From contig NZ_FOZW01000003.1 in NCBI RefSeq assembly GCF_900116195.1, positions 124,001 to 188,000 on the forward strand: a stretch of DNA of 64,000 nt, written 5' to 3'. Below are positions 54,485 through 61,849 of this stretch, piece by piece. The first letter of the stretch is position 1. Each line of letters starts with the position of its first letter. Under the pieces are notes generated by a model that saw only the letters and a program-made list of their open reading frames with translations, was not told the DNA's origin and did no database searches. A program made the translations under genes and the position numbers. The DNA is from Alloyangia pacifica. GTDB lineage: Bacteria; Pseudomonadota; Alphaproteobacteria; Rhodobacterales; Rhodobacteraceae.

Positions 54485-57250
54485 CTAGAACAGCAGCATG
54501 TCGTCATGGATAGCAGAGAGCGAGGCTCCATGCAGGACGACGCGGCTGCCCTGATCGGCGAAGACCAGCGCATCCGCGCCCGGCGCCAGATGCGCCCGGA
54601 CCTCGGCGGCGGAGCCGTAGCCAAACCCCTCGAAATGCAGCATGTCCCAGCGTTCGAGACCGACCACCTCGTGCCGCCCGCCCTCGCCGGCGCGGATCAC
54701 GTAGGTGTCGGCCAGCATGCCGCCGATCAGCAGGTTGTCGCCGCTGCCGCCCTCAAGCCGGTCATCCAGCCCCCGCCCGCGCATGAAGGCCAGCAGCCCC
54801 GGCGCGGTGGCCGCGCGGAACTCGGCGCTCTGGGCAAAGCCCTGCACCACCTCGGCGCGGCTCATGCCGGCGTCGATCCGCGCCAGCCAGCCCGCCAGCC
54901 CCCCGGCATCCGGCCCGCGGCCCAGCACGTTGCCATAGAGCAGCGTGACGAAGGCCCTGTCGTCGAGCCCGCCGTAGGTTCTGCGGAACTCGGCCGACTC
55001 GGTGAAGCCGCGCACCGCGTCGAGATAGGACCACTCCCCGGCCAGCCGCGCGGTCCAGCCGAGCAGCCCGCCGAGATCGGGGCCCCGGTCGAGCACCGCG
55101 CGATAGAGCCGGTAGACGTCGTCGCTCCAGTCCTGCTGCAGCGCGGTGCGGGAAAATCCCGCCGCGCCGGGGACGCTGGCGGCGGTGAACTCGGCGCTTT
55201 CCGAGAAGCCCAGCACCACCCGCGCCCGGCTCATGCCGGCGTCGATCCGCGCCAGCCACCCCGCCAGCCCCACCGCATCCGGCCCCCGGCCCAGCACGTT
55301 GCCGTAGAGCAGGGTGACGAATTCCGCGTCATCGAGCCCGCCGTAGCTGGCGCGGAACTCGGCCGAGGCGGCGAAGGCGGCCGCCGCCCCGGGCAGATCC
55401 TGCGCCCCCGAGAGCAGCCGCGCGCTCCAGCCGAGCAGCCCGGTGGGATCCGGATCGCGGCCCAGCGTGGCGCGGTAGAGCCGGTAGAGCTGCGCCGAAA
55501 CAGGGTCGAACACGGGGTCCTCGGCCTCTCCCAGCAGCAGATCGTCGCCGCCACCGCCGCGCAGGGTGTCGGCGCCGGCACCGCCGGCGAGCCGGTCCGC
55601 CGCGCCGCCCCCCTCCAGCAGGTCGGCCCCGGCGCCGCCCGCCAGCGACAGCGGCACCTCGGGCAGCGGGCCGGTGTCGATGTGCCAGAGGTCGCGCAGC
55701 TCGGAGATGTCGAAATCCGCCGCGGTGAGCGGTGTGCCCGCGGCGCTGTCCACCTGCAGCAGCTCGCCGCCGAGGGTGATGCGCGCGCCGCCCGCGGTGC
55801 TGCGGATGTCCAGCGCCTCCACCGTGTAGAACCGCCCCAGCGCCGAGAGGTCGAGCCGGTCCACCCCCGGCTGGTAGTCGGTGATCCGGTCGGCCTGACC
55901 GTCGGCGCTGAAGACGAAGACATCCGCCCCGGCGCCGCCGGTCAGCAGGTCCTGCCCCGGCCCGTCGATCAGCACGTCGTCGCCCGCGCCGCCGCGCAGG
56001 CTGTCATTGCCGGCGCCGCCGTGGATCTGGTCGTCACCGGCGCCGCCGTCGCGGCTGTCGGCGCCGGCGCCGAGCTGCAGCGTCACGCCGATCGGGCCGA
56101 GCCCGGCGCGCAGCCGGCTGATGCCCGCGCCGGGCCCGCCGAGCCAGCCGCCGGCGGCGTAGATGCCGAGCCCCGCGGCTTCCGCCACCAGCGCCAGCGC
56201 CGCCGGGTTGCTCAGCGCCATGCGCGCATCCCCCGCCAGCGTGGCGAGATGCAGCAGCCGCCCGCCCGGCAGCAGGGTCATCAGGCTGAGCCCGTCGTCG
56301 GCCCCCGCCGCCGCTAGGTAGACGCGCCCCGAAACGGTGATCGTCTCGAGCGCGGTGACCCCGGCAAAGCGCGTCGCCAGATCGTCGCCCACGAGGTCGG
56401 TGACCCGCATCGTGCCATCCGCCGCCAATGCCACCACCGCCAGCCCGCCGCTTGCCGCGCCGACCAGCGCGTAGTCCTGCCCGGCGAGCCGCAGCAGTTC
56501 GAGCCGGGTCGGCGTCTCGAGGAAAAGCCCGTCGGCGACGCCGAGGCGGCGCGGCTGCGAGAGCTGCCCCTCCTCCGAGATATCCCAGCAATAGAGACTG
56601 TTTTCCTGCCCCGAGAGCGCCAGGATCCGGCCCGATGCCCCCTGCGTCATGGCCGCCACGGCGGTCAGCCCGCCCGGCCCCGCCAGCGCCTGCGCCCCCC
56701 CGTGCAGCGCCTGCGGCAGCGCGGTCAGCCCCTCCGGCCCGGCGCGCCAGACCTCCAGCTCCGGCCCCGTCCCGTCCTGTGCCGTGCCGCCCTGCGTCCG
56801 CGCCCCGCTGACCAGCAGATCCGCCCCGCCGATCTGCAGCGCCGCCAGCCCGGTGAGCGCCCGCGCCGCGCCGTCGTCATAGGGCAGGAAGACCCGCTCC
56901 CCGAGCCCGCCGCCGGGGGCGATGCGCCAGCCCTCGATCCCGGCGCCGAAACGCCCCGGCACCAGCAACAGATCCGCGCCGGCGATCTCCACCCGGACCA
57001 GCCCGCGCGGCGCGGCGAGCCCGGCGGAGGCGGCGGAGGTGCCGCTGTCCAGTGGCGTCAGCCCGGCGCTCCAGCCAAGCACCCCCGTCGCGCCGGCGCT
57101 GTAGAGCCGCAGCAGATCGGTCCCGCGTCCCGCATCGTCCAGCCAGGGCAGCAGCGCCGAGAGCGCCACCATCTGCGCCGAGACCTGTTCGGAGATCGCT
57201 CCGGAGATCTCCCCGGCCACCTGCGTGCTCACATGGCTGATCGATCCCAT
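54485..57250 (-). CDS. RTX calcium-binding protein with DUF4214 repeats
   Basis: Start ATG 57250 gives 921 residues and no signal peptide. The first ~480 residues are beta-propeller-like. RTX nonapeptides follow (GGAGDDQIHGGAGNDSLRGG and GGAGADTLRGGGGDDLLLG). Between and after them come DUF4214-type helices, YRLYRATLGRDPDPTGLLGW and two further copies beginning YRLYRAVLDRGPD. The C-terminus resembles type I secretion signals. Known relatives are secreted through ABC/HlyD systems, folding with calcium outside the cell, and act as adhesins or matrix proteins. No secretion genes are adjacent. The lyase at 40986 may use the same route. Confidence 0.85.
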   Translation of the reverse strand: MGSISHVSTQVAGEISGAISEQVSAQMVALSALLPWLDDAGRGTDLLRLYSAGATGVLGWSAGLTPLDSGTSAASAGLAAPRGLVRVEIAGADLLLVPGRFGAGIEGWRIAPGGGLGERVFLPYDDGAARALTGLAALQIGGADLLVSGARTQGGTAQDGTGPELEVWRAGPEGLTALPQALHGGAQALAGPGGLTAVAAMTQGASGRILALSGQENSLYCWDISEEGQLSQPRRLGVADGLFLETPTRLELLRLAGQDYALVGAASGGLAVVALAADGTMRVTDLVGDDLATRFAGVTALETITVSGRVYLAAAGADDGLSLMTLLPGGRLLHLATLAGDARMALSNPAALALVAEAAGLGIYAAGGWLGGPGAGISRLRAGLGPIGVTLQLGAGADSRDGGAGDDQIHGGAGNDSLRGGAGDDVLIDGPGQDLLTGGAGADVFVFSADGQADRITDYQPGVDRLDLSALGRFYTVEALDIRSTAGGARITLGGELLQVDSAAGTPLTAADFDISELRDLWHIDTGPLPEVPLSLAGGAGADLLEGGGAADRLAGGAGADTLRGGGGDDLLLGEAEDPVFDPVSAQLYRLYRATLGRDPDPTGLLGWSARLLSGAQDLPGAAAAFAASAEFRASYGGLDDAEFVTLLYGNVLGRGPDAVGLAGWLARIDAGMSRARVVLGFSESAEFTAASVPGAAGFSRTALQQDWSDDVYRLYRAVLDRGPDLGGLLGWTARLAGEWSYLDAVRGFTESAEFRRTYGGLDDRAFVTLLYGNVLGRGPDAGGLAGWLARIDAGMSRAEVVQGFAQSAEFRAATAPGLLAFMRGRGLDDRLEGGSGDNLLIGGMLADTYVIRAGEGGRHEVVGLERWDMLHFEGFGYGSAAEVRAHLAPGADALVFADQGSRVVLHGASLSAIHDDMLLF

Positions 57251-57500
57251 CGCGCCCCGCTTCGCTGCTGCACGCTCTCTATGCCCCCGCGGCGCTGGCG
57301 GGCGGGTAAACGACGGGCCGCGAACCGCGCAGGATCTGCACCGCAATTGTCTCGAATGAGCAGAAAACCGACCACCATCCCCCCGTCCGGCCCGGCGGCG
57401 CGACGGGACAGTTGCGCGGCAGGCGGCGCTCCGGCATGAGATAAGGTGACGTTAGGTTTTGTGAGGCAGTGTTTTCCGCAACCCCGGCAGGGAGCCCGCC

Positions 57501-58568
57501 ATGCACGCCCCCGAGTCCCAGCCTCCGTCCCTTTCAGAGTCTCAGCCTCCGTCCCAGCCGCCGTCCCTGCCCGAGTCCCAGCCCCCGCACCAGCCTCCTC
57601 CCCTGTCCGCATCCCTGCCGACATCGCAGCCGACATCCCAGCCTGCGCGCCTGCCGCGGATCACCATCCTCCTGACCACCTGGAACGGCGCGGCGCACCT
57701 GCAGGAGCAGCTCGACTCCTACCGCGCGCAGACCCATGACGCCTGGGATCTCTGGGTCAGCGACGACGGCTCGGGCGATGCCACGCGGCAGATCCTCGAG
57801 ACCTTCCGCGCCGCCGAGGGACCGCGCCGCGAGGTGCGCATCGTCGAGGGACCGCGGCGCGGCCACGCGGCGAATTTCCTGTCACTGCTGTGCCACCCCG
57901 AACTGCCCGCCGGGCCGGTGGCGCTCTCGGACCAGGATGACGTCTGGCTGCCCGGCAAGCTGGCGCTGGCGCTCGGCGCGCTGCGAGACGCCGGGCCGGT
58001 GGCGCTCTACGGTGCGCAGAGTTTCCACACCGATGGCGCGCTGCGCCGCATCGGCCGCTCGCGCATCCCCCGCGGCAGGCCCTGCTTTTGCAATGCGCTG
58101 ACCCAGAACGTGGTCAGCGGCCACAGCGCGGTGCTCAGCGCCGGGGCGCTGGAGCTGGTGCGCCGCGCCGGGGTGCCGGCGGGCATCCCCTACCACGACT
58201 GGTGGCTCTATCAGCTGGTCAGCGGCGCCGGCGGCGAGGTGGTGATCGACCGCGCGCGGGTGCTGAACTACCGCCAGCACCGGCAGAACGCCATGGGCGC
58301 GCACCGCGGGCTGACGCCGCGGCTGGAGCGCGCGCGGCAGGTGCTGGGCCGGACCTACGCCGGCTGGATCGCCACCAACCTCGCGGCGCTCGACCGGGTC
58401 GGCCGGCTGCTCACCCCGGAGAACCGCGCGCTGGTCGCCGCGCTCTGCGCCGCGCCGCCGCGCCCCGGGCTGGCCCGGCCGCTGGCCTTCCGCCGGCTGG
58501 GGCTGCACCGGCAGACCCGGCTGACCACCGCCAGCCTCTACCTCGCGGCGGCGCTGGGGCGGGTCTGA
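57501..58568 (+). CDS. GT2-family glycosyltransferase with proline-rich N-terminal repeat
   Basis: This 355-residue protein has a GG-GAG site upstream. Residues 4-48 are a low-complexity SQPP-type repeat (ESQPPSLSESQPPSQPPSLP). The GT-A domain then begins with RITILLTTWNGAAHLQEQLD, continues with WVSDDGSGDATRQILETF, and has SDQDDVWLPGKL, the metal-binding Asp pair, near residue 137. It is rhamnosyltransferase-like in layout. The repeat is coded by degenerate tandem DNA and may vary between strains. Confidence 0.85.
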   Translation: MHAPESQPPSLSESQPPSQPPSLPESQPPHQPPPLSASLPTSQPTSQPARLPRITILLTTWNGAAHLQEQLDSYRAQTHDAWDLWVSDDGSGDATRQILETFRAAEGPRREVRIVEGPRRGHAANFLSLLCHPELPAGPVALSDQDDVWLPGKLALALGALRDAGPVALYGAQSFHTDGALRRIGRSRIPRGRPCFCNALTQNVVSGHSAVLSAGALELVRRAGVPAGIPYHDWWLYQLVSGAGGEVVIDRARVLNYRQHRQNAMGAHRGLTPRLERARQVLGRTYAGWIATNLAALDRVGRLLTPENRALVAALCAAPPRPGLARPLAFRRLGLHRQTRLTTASLYLAAALGRV

Positions 58569-58608
58569 GCAGGCTCTAAACCGGGCGAAAGCCGCCCGAT
58601 CGCCCCCA

Positions 58609-59271
58609 TCACCCCCCGCGCTGCATGTTGCGCTCGTGGTCGCGGATGCCCTGCTCGACGTCGTCGTAGAAGGTCAGGTGCCCGTCCTCGAGCACCACCA
58701 CCGCGTCGCAGAGCTGGCGGATCTGCCCCATGGCGTGGCTCACCACCACCGAGCCGGCGCTGCGCATGCGCTGCTTGAACAGCGCGTCGCTGCGCGCCCG
58801 GAACGCCGCGTCGCCCACCGCGGTCACCTCGTCCACCAGGTAGGTGTCGAAGGCGATGCCCATGGAGGCGCCGAAGGCGAGGCGCGACTTCATCCCCGAG
58901 GAATAGGTCTTCAGCGGCAGATGGAAATGCACCCCGAGCCCGGCGAACTCCTCGACGAAGGCGATCAGCTCGTCGGTGTCGACACCGTAGATCCGCCCGA
59001 TGAAGCGGCAGTTCTGCGCGCCGCTCAGCTCCGGGTGGAAGGATCCGGCAAAGCCCACCGGCCAGGAGATCGACCCCGAGGAGCTGATCCGCCCCGAGCT
59101 CGGCGGCATGGTGCCGGCGATCATCTGCAGCAGCGTCGACTTGCCCGCGCCGTTGCGCCCCAGCAGCCCCACCGAGCGGCCGCTCGGGAAGGTCATCGAG
59201 ACGTCCCGCATGATGGTCTTGCGCTTGCCCTCCATGACGAAGGTCTTGGTGACATTCTCGAAGCGGATCAC
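58609..59271 (-). CDS. KpsT-like polysaccharide ABC transporter ATP-binding protein
   Basis: This 220-residue ATPase starts at GTG 59271, 11 bases after the KpsE-like gene. It has Walker A GLLGRNGAGKSTLLQMI (near residues 35-51), signature SSGMKSRLAFG and Walker B YLVDEVTAVGDA. It also has the short FHPELSGAQNCRFIGRIYG stretch found in KpsT/Wzt-type exporters. It powers export of a capsular polysaccharide across the inner membrane with the KpsM-like permease at 60734. Confidence 0.93.
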   Translation of the reverse strand: MIRFENVTKTFVMEGKRKTIMRDVSMTFPSGRSVGLLGRNGAGKSTLLQMIAGTMPPSSGRISSSGSISWPVGFAGSFHPELSGAQNCRFIGRIYGVDTDELIAFVEEFAGLGVHFHLPLKTYSSGMKSRLAFGASMGIAFDTYLVDEVTAVGDAAFRARSDALFKQRMRSAGSVVVSHAMGQIRQLCDAVVVLEDGHLTFYDDVEQGIRDHERNMQRGG

Positions 59272-59282
59272 GACCCGGGCTC

Positions 59283-60650
59283 CTAGCGGCGGTCCTTGAC
59301 CGAGTAGACCACCAGCACGGCGGTCGACCAGAGCAGGAAGAGGAACAGCGTCACCACCATCAGCAGGGTCACCCGCTGCGGGTATTCCGCGGTCTCGGCG
59401 CTGGTCGGCTGCATGTAGGCCGCAAGATAGCGGCTCTTGCGCTTGGCATCGGCCAGCGCCGTGTCATAGGCCCCCAGCGCCGAGAGATAGGCGCGCTCGG
59501 CGAACTCGCGGTCGACCGAGAGTCGCTCGTAGTCGCCCACCAGGTCGGCGAAGACCCTGCCGGCCTGGCCGCTGCCCTCGAAGCCGAGCTTCTGGCGCTC
59601 GGCGGAGATGCGCGCGCGGATCACCTCGAGCCGGCGCTCGGCCTGGGCGACGCGCGGGTCGTTCTGCTGCGAGGTCTCGCGCAGCAGGTCGAGCTCGATG
59701 ATCTGCTCGGCCTCCTGGGCCTGCAGGTTGCCGAGCAGCCCGGCCTGGCTCTGCAGGTCGATCTGCGGGTCGATGATCTGGTTCTCGTTGCGGAAGCGGG
59801 TGACGGTGCTGCGCGCCTCCTTGAGCCGCTCCACCGCCTCGTCGAGCTCGTCGCGCGCGTAGCTGATCGCGTCGGCGCGGGCGACGGCGCTGAGCTCGTT
59901 GATCACCTCCGAGCTCTCGTCGAGCAGGTTCTGGGCGATCCGCGTCGCATCCCCGGGCTCGAAGGCGCGCACCTCGACCTCGATCAGCCCGGCGCTGTAG
60001 GAGATCCGCACCATCCGTCCCCAATAGGCCAGCAGCTGCTCGATCGAGGCGTTCTCGGCCAGGCCGAACACCGGGTCGCGCTCGGCCGGGGTCCAGATCG
60101 CGTGCAGGTCGATCTTGCCGTCGATGTCGGAGACCAGCTTCTGGCTCTGGATGAACTCGTAGAGGATGTCGGTGTCCGAGGAGCTCGAGCTCGACAGGCT
60201 CGACAGCCCGCCGATCAGCTCGATGGCCGAGGCGGCATCCTCCTGGCGCACGGTGAAGCCGACCCGCGAGGCATATTGATCGGCAGCAACCAGCCAGAGG
60301 TAGAGCGCGGTCAGCACCGCCGGCAGCAGCACTGTGCCGAAGAAGCTCAGCAGCACCAGCCGGTGCCTCCGCCGCGGACGGGCGGCCCCGGCCGGTGGCC
60401 GGCTGGGTGCCTCGGCAGCCGCAGGGAGCGTCGCAGGGGCCGCGGGGGGCTGGACCCGGCGAGGCTGCGGCTGGCGGCCCGGTTGTTTCGGGCCGGGCTG
60501 CGGCGGGCCGGACGGCGGCACCACCGCGGGACGGGGCGGGCCCGGCGGGGCTTTCTGTTCGGGGCTGCGGGCCGGAGCGCCCTCGGCGCCTCCCTGCTGC
60601 GGCTGGCCCCCGGCGGGGGCGGCGGACTTGTCCTGGGCCGGCTGTGTCAA
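59283..60650 (-). CDS. KpsE-like capsule export inner-membrane protein
   Basis: This 455-residue protein most likely starts at TTG 60650. Residues 1-95 are a Pro/Ala/Gln-rich cytoplasmic tail. A transmembrane helix follows (VLLPAVLTALYLWLVAADQY), then a periplasmic coiled-coil (residues ~240-400, DELDEAVERLKEARSTVTRF). A second helix near the C-terminus includes TLLMVVTLFLFLLWSTAVLV. This is the polysaccharide co-polymerase/KpsE-CtrB type that bridges the ABC exporter to the outer-membrane channel. It is coupled to KpsT and divergent from KpsM. Confidence 0.88.
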   Translation of the reverse strand: MTQPAQDKSAAPAGGQPQQGGAEGAPARSPEQKAPPGPPRPAVVPPSGPPQPGPKQPGRQPQPRRVQPPAAPATLPAAAEAPSRPPAGAARPRRRHRLVLLSFFGTVLLPAVLTALYLWLVAADQYASRVGFTVRQEDAASAIELIGGLSSLSSSSSSDTDILYEFIQSQKLVSDIDGKIDLHAIWTPAERDPVFGLAENASIEQLLAYWGRMVRISYSAGLIEVEVRAFEPGDATRIAQNLLDESSEVINELSAVARADAISYARDELDEAVERLKEARSTVTRFRNENQIIDPQIDLQSQAGLLGNLQAQEAEQIIELDLLRETSQQNDPRVAQAERRLEVIRARISAERQKLGFEGSGQAGRVFADLVGDYERLSVDREFAERAYLSALGAYDTALADAKRKSRYLAAYMQPTSAETAEYPQRVTLLMVVTLFLFLLWSTAVLVVYSVKDRR

Positions 60651-60733
60651 ATGAACCCCATGGGAATGTCATTTATCTTTGCAGGATGCTAATACATGCC
60701 GTTAGGTCAAGATACCCTTTCCGGAGGCTCCGC

Positions 60734-61576
60734 ATGAGCAGCGACGGTTTTGCCCCGCCCCCCCAGAGTCCCGGCCAGAGTCCCGCCCAGACCCCCAGCG
60801 TCGCGGCCCGCCGCTCGCTGCCCGGGGCGCGCGCGGTGGCGGCGCTGGTGCTGCGCGAGATGGCCACCAGCTACGGCCGCTCTCCGGGCGGCTACATCTG
60901 GGCCATCCTCGAGCCGATCGGCGGCATCGTGATGCTGTCTCTGGCCTTCTCGGCCTTCCTGCGCAACCCGGCGCTGGGGGTCAGCTTCGCGATGTTCTAC
61001 GCCACCGGCATGATGCCCTTCATCATGTACGGCGACCTGCAGGGCAAGATCGCCAGCGCGCTGAACTTCTCCAAGCCGCTGCTCGCCTATCCCACGGTGA
61101 CCTTCCTCGACGCCATCCTCGGGCGCTTCGTCCTCGGGGTGATGACCAAGCTGCTGGTCAGCTACATCGTCCTGGGCGGCATCATGATCCTCACCGAGAC
61201 GCGGGTGACGCTGGATTTCCCGCGCATCCTCGAGGCCTTCGGCATGGCGGCGCTGCTCGGGCTCGGGCTCGGCACGCTGACCTGCTACGTCTTCACCCGC
61301 TTCCCGCTCGCCCAGCAGGCCTGGGGCATCGTCACCAAGCCGCTGTTCCTGGTCTCCGGGGTCTTCTATCTCTTCGAGACCGTTCCCGAACCCTACAGCA
61401 CCTACCTGTGGTACAACCCGCTGGTGCATGTGGTCGGAATGATGCGCGAGGGCTTCTACCCCACCTATGACGCCACCTATGTCTCGCCGGTCTACGTGCT
61501 GTCGGTCGCCCTGATAAGCCTGGTGTTCGGGCTGCTGCTGCTCTGGCGCTACCACGCCGAGATCCTGACCCGCTGA
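60734..61576 (+). CDS. KpsM-like polysaccharide ABC transporter permease
   Basis: Start ATG 60734 has GGAGG seven bases upstream; the longer open frame lacks a good site. The 280-residue protein has a short Pro-rich tail and the ABC-2 type layout of six membrane segments. Examples are YIWAILEPIGGIVMLSLAFS and VSYIVLGGIMILTETRVTLD. The conserved cytoplasmic coupling helix is near the N-terminus (VLREMATSYGRSPGG). With KpsT it moves a lipid-linked polysaccharide out of the cytoplasm. It is divergent from kpsE-kpsT with about 80 bases between. Confidence 0.92.
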   Translation: MSSDGFAPPPQSPGQSPAQTPSVAARRSLPGARAVAALVLREMATSYGRSPGGYIWAILEPIGGIVMLSLAFSAFLRNPALGVSFAMFYATGMMPFIMYGDLQGKIASALNFSKPLLAYPTVTFLDAILGRFVLGVMTKLLVSYIVLGGIMILTETRVTLDFPRILEAFGMAALLGLGLGTLTCYVFTRFPLAQQAWGIVTKPLFLVSGVFYLFETVPEPYSTYLWYNPLVHVVGMMREGFYPTYDATYVSPVYVLSVALISLVFGLLLLWRYHAEILTR

Positions 61577-61613
61577 GCGGCCCCTGCCCCGCTGCCTGAC
61601 CGACCGGAGCCCC

Positions 61614-61842
61614 ATGCCCACGCTCTTTCTGCACGCGGACAGCACAAGACCGGCAGCACCAGCCTGAAAAGGCCTTCTTCGACAACCGCAACGCCCTGCC
61701 CCGCCAGGGGCTGCTCTCCCACCGCACCGGACTGCCCGACAAGGCCGCGACCTGGGGCCACCACGCCCGGCGCTTCACGGGGCTGGACGAGGACCTCTTC
61801 TCGCCCGTCGAGACCGGGACAGGCACCGGCGGCGCGCCCTAG
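61614..61842 (+). pseudogene. Remnant of a sulfotransferase-like gene, frameshifted and truncated
   Basis: Reading across two frames from ATG 61614 gives MPTLFLH, then HKTGSTSL (a PAPS-loop-like sequence), then AFFDNRNALPRQGL and LPDKAATWGHHARRF, ending at TAG 61840. Frame changes are needed near 61637-61650 and near 61667. The order matches the N-terminus of sulfotransferases of the KTGSTS type. The rest of the gene is missing. It has probably decayed after a duplication or rearrangement. Confidence 0.55.
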
Positions 61843-61849
61843 GGGCCCT

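Noticed and set aside
52908-57250. A prophage tail region
   Set aside because: A DUF2793 protein alone suggests tails, but neighbours are an RTX protein, a CAP fragment and glycosyltransferases; no capsid, terminase or baseplate genes are present.
57507-57650. CRISPR-like repeats
   Set aside because: The short repeats are contiguous, degenerate and inside a reading frame, with no unique spacers; no cas genes occur. No CRISPR array was seen elsewhere in the window.
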